Positions 28,670-38,136 are shown, counted from the first letter of the stretch. The stretch: 64,000 bases of DNA from Arachidicoccus ginsenosidivorans (GCF_007971385.1 NZ_CP042434.1:4092001-4156000), one strand, 5' to 3'. Made by a program: numbers and translations. Notes: a model not told the origin generated them from the sequence alone.

Positions 28670-30190
28670 ATGAAAAAGTATATTCTATTAATAATGATTG
28701 GCGGGGCCTTTTTGTTGGGTTCCTGTTCCAAGCAGCTGGATCTCTCACCGGTAAGTACAGTCAGTGATGCCAGTTATTGGAAGACGGCTGATCAGGTGGA
28801 TGCCTTTGTAACCGGTATTCATATCCGGTTCAGAGCGGATAATGCGGCGATGTTATACCTAGGAGAGCTAAGAGCAGGGTCTTATGGCCCTGATCCAGGA
28901 ACTTCCGGAGCTTTTACTGGTGAAGCCACGCAGGGTTTTGAAAATATGTGGAATCAAACCCTTGATCTGGATAATGCAGGGGTCAGTAATTTTGGTGGTT
29001 TTTATAATAATATCAATCAGCTGAACATACTTATTAGTAAGTTAAAGACAATTTCTTTCGTCAAAGCTGAGGATAAGGCTTACTATTTGGGGATAGGTTA
29101 CGGTATGCGGGCTTTTTACTACTTTCAACTTTACAGAAGCTGGGGAGACGTGGTATTACAAACGCAGCCAATTGCGAGTTTTGATATTTCTACATTGGCA
29201 AAGGCCGCCTCACCTGCGGCGGATGTAATGACTCAGATTAAAACTGATATTGATAGCTCGCTGGCTGATTTTGGCGATGATTACAGCTTCAGGCAGGACA
29301 AAGGTTTCTGGTCAAAGGCTGCTACACGCATGCTGCAGGCTGAAGTGTATCTTTGGACGGCAAATAGACAGGGAGGAAAGACTGATGCGACAATTGCCGA
29401 ATCTGCTTTAACTGATATTCAAAAAAATATTCCCACTTTAAGCTTATTACCCGTCTATGGGGATGTATTTACCGAAAAAGGAAATAGTGAAATTATTTTT
29501 GCCAGTACCAATAAACTCAATGAATCAACCCTGGGATTTATCGGCAATTTCGTCCCGCAAGCAAGCCTGATTCAAAATTTTTATGATTCAGTCCATCATA
29601 TGAAATTTGATGCTACCAATAACTGGGGTGGACTGCTGCGTTGCCCGACAAGAATTGCTTCTTTTCGCGCCTATAGCGATAAGGATTCCAGAAAATGGTG
29701 GAACATCCAGCCAGCATATAATAAAAATTCGGATGGCAGTTATAGCATAGCAGGTTGTTTTATGAAAAAATATGCTGGCGAGCAATCCTCAGGTGTCCGC
29801 AATTATACCAACGATTTTCCTATTTACCGTTATGCAGATCTGTTGCTTTTAAAAGCGGAGGCTGAGATTTTGCTTGGTCAGGACCCGACGACAGATATAA
29901 ATTTAGTCAGGAAGCGCGCCTTTGGCGATAATTATAATGCAGCTGTTCAGGGGTATCCCAATCAGGCAATTGACGCAGACCCTAAAGAAGCGGTATTACA
30001 GGAGCGTTTACTGGAATTTATGTTGGAAGGAAAAAGGTGGTATGATTTAAGAAGTATGGGTGATCAGTACGTATTTGAACACACATCGCTTTCTTCTTCA
30101 CAGGCCTATAAACTCCTTTGGCCAATCGACAGAAATGCACTGACCAATAATAGAGACTTGCAACAAACACCAGGATATCCAAAGTATTAA
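28670..30190 (+). CDS. SusD/RagB-family nutrient-binding lipoprotein
   Basis: Surface lipoprotein that caps the SusC barrel and binds substrate. The 506-residue protein has a lipoprotein signal (MIGGAFLLGSC, Cys19) and the SusD N-terminal motif (LDLSPVSTVSDASYWKTADQ). The TPR-like helical region (AFYYFQLYRSWGDVVLQTQP) and the C-terminal RagB motifs (YRYADLLLLKAEAEILLGQ, LLEFMLEGKRWYDLRSMG) are also present. The length is typical. It starts 56 bases after susC and is followed by a strong terminator, so susC-susD form a two-gene operon. Confidence 0.93.
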   Translation: MKKYILLIMIGGAFLLGSCSKQLDLSPVSTVSDASYWKTADQVDAFVTGIHIRFRADNAAMLYLGELRAGSYGPDPGTSGAFTGEATQGFENMWNQTLDLDNAGVSNFGGFYNNINQLNILISKLKTISFVKAEDKAYYLGIGYGMRAFYYFQLYRSWGDVVLQTQPIASFDISTLAKAASPAADVMTQIKTDIDSSLADFGDDYSFRQDKGFWSKAATRMLQAEVYLWTANRQGGKTDATIAESALTDIQKNIPTLSLLPVYGDVFTEKGNSEIIFASTNKLNESTLGFIGNFVPQASLIQNFYDSVHHMKFDATNNWGGLLRCPTRIASFRAYSDKDSRKWWNIQPAYNKNSDGSYSIAGCFMKKYAGEQSSGVRNYTNDFPIYRYADLLLLKAEAEILLGQDPTTDINLVRKRAFGDNYNAAVQGYPNQAIDADPKEAVLQERLLEFMLEGKRWYDLRSMGDQYVFEHTSLSSSQAYKLLWPIDRNALTNNRDLQQTPGYPKY

Positions 30191-30200
30191 TAATGAACTA

Positions 30201-30248
30201 ACAAACAAGCCGCAGTTTTGGTTAACCCATTATCTGCGGCTTGTTTGT
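30201..30248. terminator. Bidirectional terminator between susD and gntR
   Basis: A perfect 15-bp stem, ACAAACAAGCCGCAG (30201-30215) with CTGCGGCTTGTTTGT (30234-30248), followed by a T-rich stretch. It serves the two converging genes. Confidence 0.85.
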
Positions 30249-30277
30249 TTTGCTTAATTGAACGATATGGCAATCCG

Positions 30278-30985
30278 TTAGGATCCTATTTTTCTTTCCA
30301 GGCGTGCAAAATGGCTGGATAAATGCACGCGCATACCACTTCTAAAATCCTCAGGTGTTCCCTTTTCTAAAATACTGACCAATTGTTTATGAGACACAAA
30401 TTTTTTGGGATTTTGAGCTGGTTCAATTAAATCACTTTTCTCCACAAAATCAAAAATGGGTAATAGAAGGCTTTGAAATTTTATTAGGGTCTCATTTTTG
30501 GAGATTTTATAGAGTTTGCCATGGAACTTAATTTCATAAGCAGCCTCAAACTTTTCGCCGCTGGTGGAGCTGGGCTCATTTTTGACAATTTCCTTAAGCT
30601 CTTTAATATCCTGAGGGGTTACATGTTTAAAAAGCAAATCAGCCATCCCAATTTCCAGCACCAGGCGGATCTCAAATATTTCTTTTAGCGTATCTTCACT
30701 TAAGACATAAGGATTGAGGCTTTTGGCCAGATTACCGAATATATCCGGATTGGTAATAACACTACCCTTTTTCTTTTTACTTTCAATCAGTCCCATCATA
30801 CGCAGGCGCATCAGTGCTTCCCTGACTACCGTTCGGCTGACACCTAGTGCCGCTGCCAATTCAAGCTCCTTTGGAATCGTATCACCAACTTTTAATTTTC
30901 GCTGATGTAATAAATCTATCAGGTTTGCCTCTACCCGGTCTACCAGGCTTTTGTTGTTGATGGAGGTAAAAACTTCATTATCCAT
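30278..30985 (-). CDS. GntR-family transcriptional regulator, FadR subfamily (FCD domain)
   Basis: The 235-residue regulator has an N-terminal winged helix (about 10-75) with the GntR signature (GDTIPKELELAAALGVSRTV, then REALMRLRMMGLIESKKKKG). An all-helical FCD ligand-binding domain follows (about 90-225, FEIRLVLEIGMADLLF, with later histidines such as HGKLY and SHKQL that could form the metal/ligand site). Family members usually repress catabolic genes and release DNA on binding an organic acid or sugar acid. It converges on susC-susD, and matching palindromes at the susC start and upstream of its own promoter point to control of the transporter plus autoregulation. The ligand is unknown. 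Confidence 0.9.
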   Translation of the reverse strand: MDNEVFTSINNKSLVDRVEANLIDLLHQRKLKVGDTIPKELELAAALGVSRTVVREALMRLRMMGLIESKKKKGSVITNPDIFGNLAKSLNPYVLSEDTLKEIFEIRLVLEIGMADLLFKHVTPQDIKELKEIVKNEPSSTSGEKFEAAYEIKFHGKLYKISKNETLIKFQSLLLPIFDFVEKSDLIEPAQNPKKFVSHKQLVSILEKGTPEDFRSGMRVHLSSHFARLERKIGS

Positions 30986-31011
30986 TTATGTGTATTCATT
31001 TAAAATATTTT

Positions 31012-31044
31012 CAAAGATACCTTGAATTAGAATGTCAAGACAAA
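31012..31044 (-). promoter_or_regulatory. gntR promoter
   Basis: On the minus strand, TTTG (31044-31041) is separated by 21 bases from TATCTTTG (31019-31012), a perfect TAnnTTTG. The predicted start is about 20 bases upstream of the gntR ATG at 30985. The long palindrome lies directly upstream of the -33 element. Confidence 0.65.
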
Positions 31045-31054
31045 AATAAGCAAT

Positions 31055-31087
31055 TAATATATATTATGTTATACATAATATATATTA
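31055..31087. promoter_or_regulatory. Candidate GntR (FadR-type) operator upstream of gntR
   Basis: A perfect palindrome with two 15-base arms (left arm TAATATATATTATGT) around a TAT centre. The inner ATTATGT-TAT-ACATAAT differs from the susC operator by only the central first base. Its size is well beyond what an AT-rich intergenic region usually gives by chance, although AT-richness inflates palindromes. Confidence 0.7.
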
Positions 31088-31195
31088 GTGCCCGCCTCTT
31101 CAATTGTCTGCTTTCGTCGCAATCGTCCAATAGTAAAACGCATAACGACCTGTTTGGAGGGAGGTTGAGCAGTATGTAGGCGATAAGGGCAATAA

Positions 31196-31231
31196 AAAAG
31201 GTGCTTTTGCTAAACCGCAAAAGCACCTTTT
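31196..31231. terminator. Terminator of the sigma factor gene
   Basis: A perfect stem AAAAGGTGCTTTTGC / GCAAAAGCACCTTTT with a six-base loop, starting 19 bases past the rpoD stop. The T run on the minus strand suits leftward transcription. Confidence 0.85.
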
Positions 31232-31249
31232 AAAAAATAATACTGGTCT

Positions 31250-32107
31250 TTATCCTAAATAGGATTTTAAGGCACCGCTATAGCGGGCTTTTTGTAAGCG
31301 TTTAATCGCTCTTTCTTTAATCTGACGGATACGCTCCTTGGTCAGATCGTATTTTTGACCGATCTGCTCAATGGTGATACCGTTTTCACCTTCCAGGCCA
31401 AAATAAGCATTGACAATCTCCGCTTCTCTTGGGCTCAGTGATTTTAGTACCCGGCGAATTTCTTCTCTCAGCGAATCTTTCATGACATCATCATCGGTGT
31501 CATCCGCACCTTCCAAAAGGTCCCCCATGGCCACATCCTCTGCTTCGTGCACTGGTGCATCCAGAGATGTATGCCTGGTGTTACTTTGGAAAATGTTGTT
31601 GATTTCTGTCTCGCTCATTTCCAGGATACTGGCTAGTTCTTCCGTACTTGGCTCTCTTTCATGTTCTTGTTCGAATGCCATGTAGGCTTTGTTAGCCTTG
31701 TTATACGTGCCAATTTTGTTTTGAGGCAGGCGGACGAGTCTGCCCTGCTCTGCCAACGCTTGTAAAATGGACTGGCGAATCCACCATACGGCGTAAGAGA
31801 TGAATTTGAAACCTTTGGTTTCGTCAAAGCGTTGTGCCGCTTTAATTAAGCCGAGGTTGCCCTCGTTAATCAGATCGCTAAGGGATAAGCCTTGGTGCTG
31901 GTACTGCTTAGCGACAGATACCACAAAGCGCAAATTGGACTGAACCAATTTGTCTAAAGCCCATTGATCACCCATTTTGATGCGCTGAGCCAGCGTAGTT
32001 TCTTCTTCAGGTGTAATCATAGAGATTTTGGATATCTCCTGAAGATATTTTTCTACGGCCTGCGAGTCACGGTTGGTGATCTGAGTGGCAATTTTAAGCT
32101 GCCTCAT
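31250..32107 (-). CDS. rpoD: RNA polymerase primary sigma factor, RpoD/SigA type
   Basis: Primary (housekeeping) sigma factor in the short Bacteroidota form (285 residues, no region 1.1). Region 1.2 (VEKYLQEISKISMITPEEE) is followed by region 2 (LRFVVSVAKQYQHQGLSLSD, KGFKFISYAVWWIRQSILQA), region 3, and region 4 with the -35-reading helix-turn-helix (EQIGQKYDLTKERIRQIKER). It directs core polymerase to the TAnnTTTG promoters noted in this window. It is a single gene with its own well-matched promoter and a terminator right after its stop. Confidence 0.95.
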   Translation of the reverse strand: MRQLKIATQITNRDSQAVEKYLQEISKISMITPEEETTLAQRIKMGDQWALDKLVQSNLRFVVSVAKQYQHQGLSLSDLINEGNLGLIKAAQRFDETKGFKFISYAVWWIRQSILQALAEQGRLVRLPQNKIGTYNKANKAYMAFEQEHEREPSTEELASILEMSETEINNIFQSNTRHTSLDAPVHEAEDVAMGDLLEGADDTDDDVMKDSLREEIRRVLKSLSPREAEIVNAYFGLEGENGITIEQIGQKYDLTKERIRQIKERAIKRLQKARYSGALKSYLG

Positions 32108-32216
32108 ATTATATAATGGCTTTAATGATAGATATAAAACGTACCCTAAGGTCGATTTGTTTCAAAATTATATTTAATTTTCAATATTATAACATAATTA
32201 TCCCCAAAATCGGCGG

Positions 32217-32248
32217 CAAAGTTACGAATAATAGCCGGCATAGACAAA
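32217..32248 (-). promoter_or_regulatory. rpoD promoter
   Basis: On the minus strand, TTTG (32248-32245), a 20-base spacer and TAACTTTG (32224-32217) form a perfect Bacteroidota promoter. The predicted leader is about 100 bases long. Confidence 0.7.
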
Positions 32249-32340
32249 TAATCATCGGCCCTAACCGGTTATTATCAATAAAATTAAGAAAAAATATAGA
32301 ATAAAAATAATGGATAGGCGGGATTAATATGTCCTACCTA

Positions 32341-33039
32341 TTACTTGCCTGCTTTTATATTTATTTGAAAATCAATGTTTTTGTTGATTATCTTATCTTT
32401 TATGGAGTTTTCAGACCCGTAATTAACCCCCCAATTGGTTCTGTCAATGGCAAAGGCCGCCCGAAAGTCAACAGCTGTGGAATCTGCATGCACCTCGGCC
32501 GGGAAAGTAATAGACTTGGTAATACCTTTGATCGTCATATTGCCTGTTACTGTTGTATTTGTCTGAATACCAGCGGCTTTTGCATCTTTTCCACTATCCG
32601 GTGTAACACTGCTTGTACTGGTCCCCGGTTCGATTTTGGTAATTTCAAAGGAAGCGGACGGAAATGAATCCACAGAAAAGAAATCCTGAGAAGAAAGATG
32701 CGCTTTTAACTTGGTATTACCTTCCAGATCCTGATCAGTTGGTTGAAGCGCCTTCATATCCATGGTGATTTTTCCACCACTTATCTGCGATCCCTGGACG
32801 CTGATCTGGCCTTCTAAGAGCGGCACATAGCCAGAGTGGTCAGCACCGATCAGCTTAGAGCCTCTCCAAAGGACCTTACTGGCAGCCGTATCTATAGGCA
32901 AAATATGACCTTTTGTCGCTATTACTTGCTGTGCGGCTGCGGTTTTAGCGGCCTCACTATTTTGGGTGCTGCCACAAGAGGATAGTATGAATAGTCCACC
33001 GCAGAGCATTCGTACAACTGAATGGGATAATAATCTCAT
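32341..33039 (-). CDS. YceI-family lipoprotein
   Basis: A 232-residue lipoprotein (signal GGLFILSSC, Cys22). After an Ala/Gln-rich linker it has the YceI lipocalin-like barrel: VLWRGSKLIGADHSGYVPLL, then GGKITMDMKAL, SFPSASFEITKIEP, GNMTIKGITKSITFPAEV, and the closing FAIDRTNWGVNYGSEN. YceI proteins bind isoprenoid or other amphiphilic molecules in a hydrophobic pocket. The role here (envelope stress or quinone-like lipid handling) is inference. It is a lone gene divergent from the S9 peptidase. A TATTTTTG box lies at 33104-33111 on the minus strand, without a clear -33. Confidence 0.88.
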   Translation of the reverse strand: MRLLSHSVVRMLCGGLFILSSCGSTQNSEAAKTAAAQQVIATKGHILPIDTAASKVLWRGSKLIGADHSGYVPLLEGQISVQGSQISGGKITMDMKALQPTDQDLEGNTKLKAHLSSQDFFSVDSFPSASFEITKIEPGTSTSSVTPDSGKDAKAAGIQTNTTVTGNMTIKGITKSITFPAEVHADSTAVDFRAAFAIDRTNWGVNYGSENSIKDKIINKNIDFQINIKAGK

Positions 33040-33343
33040 GTTTTAAATTCTTTGATATAAAATGGGGCAATGCCCTGATAAAAAGTATCTTATAAAAGTG
33101 TTGCAAAAATAAGATCTTCCCTATTTTTCCACCTATAGCCTCTGTCACTTATTTGTCTTTTAACATAAGCTTCGATAGAAAACAGCTTTTAACCCTACCA
33201 ACTTTAAGAACAATTTGGCCCTTAATGCTGCTCAATTTTCTTTCTCCTTTAAATTTAGCTATTTTTGCCCTCCTGGCTAACAGGTAGTAGGTTTGGTATT
33301 TAAAGTTAAAACAGCTACCCTGGCCTTCATTAATTTTCAACAC

Positions 33344-35266
33344 ATGAAAAAAATATTAATCACATTAGCCGCATTCACCATGTTACAGGCCACCGCACAA
33401 AAAGCTCCCTTGACCCCCGAAGGGTTATTGTCCCTGGGGCGCGTAAGCGCCCAGGGGATCACCCTGGATGGAAAATCGCTTATCTACAAAGTATCCACGC
33501 CAGATATTGAGGACAATAAAATGGAAAGCGCTTATTTTCGGATGCCACTGGCTGGTGGCGCAGCTACAAAAATTACAGAAGACGAAAAAAATGCCTTGCT
33601 CGCAAACGACCGGATTTCTCCGGATGGCAAATATATATTGAGTAGTGAAGCGGTCAAGCTGGAGAAAGTACTGGGTAGCGACCGCTATCCTGAACTGCAA
33701 AAGACCTCTGCCCAAGTATATACTTCTTTAAACTATCGTCATTGGGATAAATGGTTCAAGGGGAGCTTTGATCATGTCTTTTTTGCACCTTACCAAGATG
33801 GCAAACCAGTAGAAGGACAGAAAAAGGATATCATGGAAAAAGAGCCTTATTTCTGCCCGCAGCAACCCTTTGGCGGTCCCGAAGATTATATCTGGACACC
33901 CGACAGTAAAAAAATTATCTATGTCTGTAAAAAGCAATATGGCACTGCCTATGCTGAGAGTACCAATACGGATATTTATGCCTATGATATTGCTACCGGC
34001 AAAACACAGAATCTTACTGAAAAGAATCTGGGCTATGACCTCTCCCCTGCTTTTAATAAAAAAGGCAAAATGGCCTGGTTGCAAATGAAGACTCCAGGAT
34101 ATGAAGCGGATAAAACAGACCTGGTTGTGCGTACGGGAGATTTAACGGTGAATCTGACCGGATTTAAGGATCAGATCAATGTCGCCTCCTTTAAATGGGG
34201 CTCAGATGACCGGACCTTGTTTTTTGTCGCCCCTGTAGATGGAACGATGCAGGTGTTCTCTGTTCAGGATATAGGACTGACTAAGATGATGCCTCAGATC
34301 AGGCAGATCTCCAAAGGAGACTTTGATGTAAAATCTATCCTGGCCCAGGTGGGTGACGAACTGATTGTAGAAAAGGAAGACATTTCAAGAGCGGCGGAGG
34401 TCTATGCGTTAAATATTGAGACGGGTGCCCTAAAGCAATTGTCCCATGTGGATGATGAAGCCTATAGTCATTTAGCACCTGTCACCACTGAGCGCAAATG
34501 GATCAAGACCAAAGACGGTCATCAGATGATGCTGTGGATTGTCTATCCCCCTGATTTTGATAAAACAAAAAAATATCCCGCCCTGTTATATTGCCAGGGC
34601 GGCCCTCAGTCTCCAACGACCCAATTTTTCTCTTATCGCTGGAATTTCCAACTGATGGCCTCAAAAGGTTATATTATCGTCATTCCTTGTCGAAGGGGTA
34701 TGCCTGGCTATGGAACAGCCTGGAATGCGGCTGTTAGTAAACATTGGGGCGGTGAGGTTATTCAAGACTATTTAGATGCGACCGATGATATTGCCAAAGC
34801 GCCTTATGTGGATAAATCAAGAATTGGTTGCGTAGGCGCAAGCTTTGGTGGTTATTCAGTTTTTGAATTAGCAGGCAAGCATGAAGGACGCTTTAAAACC
34901 TTTATTGCCCATGACGGGGTCTTTGATTTTGTTTCCATGACCGGGACCACCGATGAACTTTGGTTTGAAAAATGGGAAAAAGGAGGCTATTACTGGGAAA
35001 AGGACAATAAAGCCGCGCAGGCATCTTACGCTGCCTCCCCGGTAAATTTTGTTGACAAATGGGATACGCCTATAATGATCGTGCAAGGCGGCATTGACTA
35101 CCGGGTGCCCATTGAACAGGGTCAGGGGGCCTTTCAGGCTGCACAGCTCAGAGGCATCAAAAGCAAGCTGCTTTACTTCCCTGATGAAAATCATTGGGTG
35201 TTGCAACCTCAAAATGCCCTGGTATGGCAAAGAGAATTTTTCACTTGGTTGAAAGAGACACTTTAA
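33344..35266 (+). CDS. S9-family serine peptidase (dipeptidyl/acylaminoacyl peptidase type)
   Basis: A secreted or periplasmic peptidase of 640 residues starting at ATG 33344. This start gives a clean signal peptide (MKKILITLAAFTMLQATAQ), whereas a longer in-frame start at 33293 does not. The N-terminal half is a WD40-like beta-propeller (RISPDGKYILSS, TPDSKKIIYVC, YDLSPAFNKKGKMAWLQM). The C-terminal alpha/beta-hydrolase domain has the nucleophile motif GASFGGYS (Ser near residue 500), an acid in QGGIDYRVP and His in DENHWVLQP, the full S9 triad. It likely removes dipeptides or acylated residues from peptides in nutrition or envelope turnover. It is transcribed alone, with a terminator hairpin downstream. 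Confidence 0.92.
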   Translation: MKKILITLAAFTMLQATAQKAPLTPEGLLSLGRVSAQGITLDGKSLIYKVSTPDIEDNKMESAYFRMPLAGGAATKITEDEKNALLANDRISPDGKYILSSEAVKLEKVLGSDRYPELQKTSAQVYTSLNYRHWDKWFKGSFDHVFFAPYQDGKPVEGQKKDIMEKEPYFCPQQPFGGPEDYIWTPDSKKIIYVCKKQYGTAYAESTNTDIYAYDIATGKTQNLTEKNLGYDLSPAFNKKGKMAWLQMKTPGYEADKTDLVVRTGDLTVNLTGFKDQINVASFKWGSDDRTLFFVAPVDGTMQVFSVQDIGLTKMMPQIRQISKGDFDVKSILAQVGDELIVEKEDISRAAEVYALNIETGALKQLSHVDDEAYSHLAPVTTERKWIKTKDGHQMMLWIVYPPDFDKTKKYPALLYCQGGPQSPTTQFFSYRWNFQLMASKGYIIVIPCRRGMPGYGTAWNAAVSKHWGGEVIQDYLDATDDIAKAPYVDKSRIGCVGASFGGYSVFELAGKHEGRFKTFIAHDGVFDFVSMTGTTDELWFEKWEKGGYYWEKDNKAAQASYAASPVNFVDKWDTPIMIVQGGIDYRVPIEQGQGAFQAAQLRGIKSKLLYFPDENHWVLQPQNALVWQREFFTWLKETL

Positions 35267-35289
35267 AAGCAAAGAAAAAATAAGCAAAG

Positions 35290-35351
35290 ACGGCCCAGGG
35301 TGCGCTTGGAGAAAACCATTTTCTTATACAAGCATATGCTGGGCCGTTTTA
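35290..35351. terminator. Terminator between the S9 peptidase and rhomboid genes
   Basis: The outer arms ACGGCCCAG (35290-35298) and CTGGGCCGT (35339-35347) pair perfectly and are followed by TTTT. The interior can also pair (GAGAAAA/TTTTCTT), giving one long hairpin between converging genes. Confidence 0.75.
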
Positions 35352-35414
35352 ATTAAGTCGACTACAGGCAGCTATATGAATTAGCCCATAGAGCCAAACA
35401 GCAATTTTATTAAA

Positions 35415-36917
35415 TTATTGGAAGGTCCAGGTGGTATTTTCCAGTTCATAGGTGACTCGGTGTAATTCAGTATCACAGGCGTGGATCTGGTCCATATATT
35501 TTTTATTTCTGCGACCATAATATATCCATAACATTTCACTGGCGGCTCTTTTGGCTTGCAACAGTAAATATTTACGTAGCAGATTTACCCGGTAATGCCC
35601 ATTTTGACCGATGGGCAACTGCTCAAGTCTGTCCAGTACCCTGGCATTTTGTTTTAGAAACCCCAGGCTCTGGTATTTAATTTCCAGGACAATTTCATCG
35701 TCGGAGACCTCATCCAGCAGACTTAGATAATGCTGTGCCCTGATATCATTCATATTAAATTCCTGTATAATCGACCGGAAAGTATTGGCGGGATTGGGCA
35801 TTTTTTTTAAAGAAAAAAAGACAATGGCTATCGAACAGACCAAAATAATGGACAGCCTTTTGGCTGTTGTCCAAATGTTTTCCGTACGGATGCCACCAAT
35901 AGCAATAAGCCCCAGCAAAAAACCGGTGATCAGACCACCTACGTGCGCACTGTTATCTACTGCACCTTGCAATCCGCTGAGTAACTGCACTGCGATAAAA
36001 AAAATAAGGGTAGAAAATATGGCCCTCCTGGTGTGCTTTTCGATCAGGTCGGATAAAAGCAGTGCCAAAAAAACACCGTACATACCCAGGATGGCACCCG
36101 AAGCACCCACAGATCCGTTGAATGGGTGCATGTAAATACTTAAAAGGCCGCCCATAGCACCACATAAAAGATAGAAAAATAAAAACCGGGCTCTTCCTAA
36201 CAGCGGTTCTAAATAGGCTCCTATCATGAGCAGCGAAAACATATTGCCGATCAAATGTAAAAAACCGGCGTGTATAAACTGATAGCTTAATAACCGCCAC
36301 CACTGATGCTTTGTGAGTGTTAAATCCAGCAAATTGACCCCTAAATAGTCAAAGCCTCTTAGTGAATAGTGCCAAAAGCCTCCGCCAGCAAAACCGATCA
36401 GTAGAAAATAGAGAATATTCAGATCAATCAGAATGGGGGTGATAAAATAACCTGGTTTGGGATTAAATATGGATATAAATCCGGAAATCTTGCTGGTGGA
36501 ATTGGTTATTTGATTAAAACGCTCATTTGCAGCTTTTTCGTGACGGGCGGCAATGAATGTTGAACTGGCGATGATATATTGCCTATTTAATTGCTCGGAA
36601 GTCCGGTTTTTAAGCAAATGGTTGAGTGCCCGGCCCAGTTTTCGGATATTACGCTTATTTTGCCCAAAGCTCCAGAGCTGGGGCATAATACAGCTGCTGG
36701 CAACTGTTACGGTATCGTGATTGATTTCCATATGGATTACTTCTCCAAAAGGTACAATTGAAATCCCCGGGAAGGCAGTGATGTTCTCCTCAGCTACCGG
36801 TCCCAGCGACCAGCCGATCAGTGAGATGGCTTCCAGCAATAACCCATAAATTTCTCTGGGAGCAGTGTTCTCAAAGACAATTTGTTCAACGTATCTGGCA
36901 TTGATTTGAAAAGACAT
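35415..36917 (-). CDS. Rhomboid-family intramembrane serine protease
   Basis: A polytopic protease of about 500 residues, taken from the ATG at 36917 (MSFQINARYVEQIV). The frame stays open to 36992, so an earlier start is possible. A cytosolic N-terminal domain (about 1-170) precedes the rhomboid core. The core shows the family's HAGFLHLIGNMFSL in loop/TM2, the catalytic Ser in GSVGASGAILGMYG (about residue 272) and His in NSAHVGGLITGFLLG (about 325). A soluble C-terminal region of about 130 residues follows. Rhomboids cut transmembrane substrates within the membrane. The substrate is unknown and the neighbours do not suggest one. It converges with the S9 peptidase gene. Confidence 0.88.
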   Translation of the reverse strand: MSFQINARYVEQIVFENTAPREIYGLLLEAISLIGWSLGPVAEENITAFPGISIVPFGEVIHMEINHDTVTVASSCIMPQLWSFGQNKRNIRKLGRALNHLLKNRTSEQLNRQYIIASSTFIAARHEKAANERFNQITNSTSKISGFISIFNPKPGYFITPILIDLNILYFLLIGFAGGGFWHYSLRGFDYLGVNLLDLTLTKHQWWRLLSYQFIHAGFLHLIGNMFSLLMIGAYLEPLLGRARFLFFYLLCGAMGGLLSIYMHPFNGSVGASGAILGMYGVFLALLLSDLIEKHTRRAIFSTLIFFIAVQLLSGLQGAVDNSAHVGGLITGFLLGLIAIGGIRTENIWTTAKRLSIILVCSIAIVFFSLKKMPNPANTFRSIIQEFNMNDIRAQHYLSLLDEVSDDEIVLEIKYQSLGFLKQNARVLDRLEQLPIGQNGHYRVNLLRKYLLLQAKRAASEMLWIYYGRRNKKYMDQIHACDTELHRVTYELENTTWTFQ

Positions 36918-37135
36918 TGCAAAAAGAGCCATTAGGTTTGGTTTTCTATACTGGCCGTGTACAATATTAAATATTAATTTTCTAACTGTCAAAGTATTCT
37001 ATCAGAAACACTTAGGATAGAATGACTTTTCCACAATTTCTGCACGATTGGTCCCCAACTTGGAAAAGGAGCTGTATTAGCAGTTGGCGGTACATAAAAA
37101 ATCCCTTTATTTTGCAGACAAACAAATCAATCACC

Positions 37136-37852
37136 ATGCTCCCTAAATATAAACGTGTCTTACTCAAACTCTCTGGAGAGTCCCTGAAGGCCGAGAATAG
37201 TACAGAACCCTTTGATCCAAAAATCATTGAACAATACGCCAATGATATTAAAAGCATTACTGATATGGGGGTTCAGGTGGCAGTCGTTATCGGTGCCGGG
37301 AATATCTATCGGGGGATGAATGAGGCAGAAAGTGGTATTGAAAGAGCGCACGGTGATTATATGGGGATGTTAGCAACCGTTATCAACGGGATGGCCATGC
37401 AGGCTATGTTGGAGAAAATTGGTATTTTCACCCGCCTGCAGAGCGCTTTGCAGATGGATCAGGTTGCAGAACCTTATATTCGCAGAAGAGCCATTCGACA
37501 CCTGGAAAAAAACAGAGTCGTGATCTTTGGTGCAGGTACAGGTAATCCGTATTTCACCACAGATACAGGTGGGTCACTCAGGGCCATAGAAATCAAGGCA
37601 GATGTTATTTTGAAAGGAACAAGGGTGGATGGCATTTACACCGCTGATCCTGAAAAAGACCCTGAGGCAGTTAAATATGAGACCATCAGCTACAAGGAAT
37701 GTATCGACAATAATCTGAAGATTATGGATATGACCGCATTTACCCTTTGTATGGAAAATAAGCTGCCAATCATTGTATTTGATATGAATAAACCAGGTAA
37801 CCTGCGAGCCGTAATTGAAGGCCAGAATGTAGGCACCCTCGTAACGCAATAA
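37136..37852 (+). CDS. pyrH: Uridylate kinase (UMP kinase)
   Basis: Makes UDP from UMP with ATP, an essential step of pyrimidine nucleotide synthesis in the cytosol. From the ATG at 37136 the protein is 238 residues, the usual PyrH length; the frame is open upstream to 37022 but those residues do not belong to the family. Motifs seen are [13 protein letters not shown] (phosphate-binding start), [43 protein letters not shown] and the closing GQNVGTLV. In many bacteria pyrH sits with frr or tsf; here it stands alone and is followed by its own terminator. Confidence 0.95.
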   Translation: MLPKYKRVLLKLSGESLKAENSTEPFDPKIIEQYANDIKSITDMGVQVAVVIGAGNIYRGMNEAESGIERAHGDYMGMLATVINGMAMQAMLEKIGIFTRLQSALQMDQVAEPYIRRRAIRHLEKNRVVIFGAGTGNPYFTTDTGGSLRAIEIKADVILKGTRVDGIYTADPEKDPEAVKYETISYKECIDNNLKIMDMTAFTLCMENKLPIIVFDMNKPGNLRAVIEGQNVGTLVTQ

Positions 37853-37904
37853 AGCGCGCCTCATAAATATAGCAATAGATAGCGCAATAAAGATAGTTGG
37901 TTAC

Positions 37905-37947
37905 AAAAAGGCCTCTTTTAAATATGTAAATATTAAAGGGGCTTTTT
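37905..37947 (+). terminator. pyrH terminator
   Basis: A stem of AAAAAGGCCTCTTTTA with TAAAGGGGCTTTTT (imperfect), ending in a T run, about 50 bases past the pyrH stop. Confidence 0.7.
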
Positions 37948-38097
37948 CAATGTAAGGTTAATGAGGCGCCAGCAAGAATCCTGAACTTACCACTACCTAC
38001 GCACCGCTCCCCGCTCCCCGCGCCCCATTTACCCATTTACTTATGTTTGGCAGCAGTATCTGCAATACGTAGGTACTTGCAATCACAAAAGACAAAA

Positions 38098-38136
38098 GAC
38101 AAAAAGCAATCTAAATTTTCTTAGATTGCTTTTGTC
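38098..38136. terminator. Bidirectional hairpin, probable gltD terminator
   Basis: The arms GACAAAAAGCAATCTAA and TTAGATTGCTTTTGTC (one bulged base) flank ATTTTC. The A and T runs on both sides allow either direction. It lies 90 bases beyond the gltD stop. Confidence 0.7.

Noticed and set aside
38004..38040. GC-rich heptamer repeats considered as a CRISPR or mini-satellite
   Set aside because: Too short, no spacers and only two to three units.
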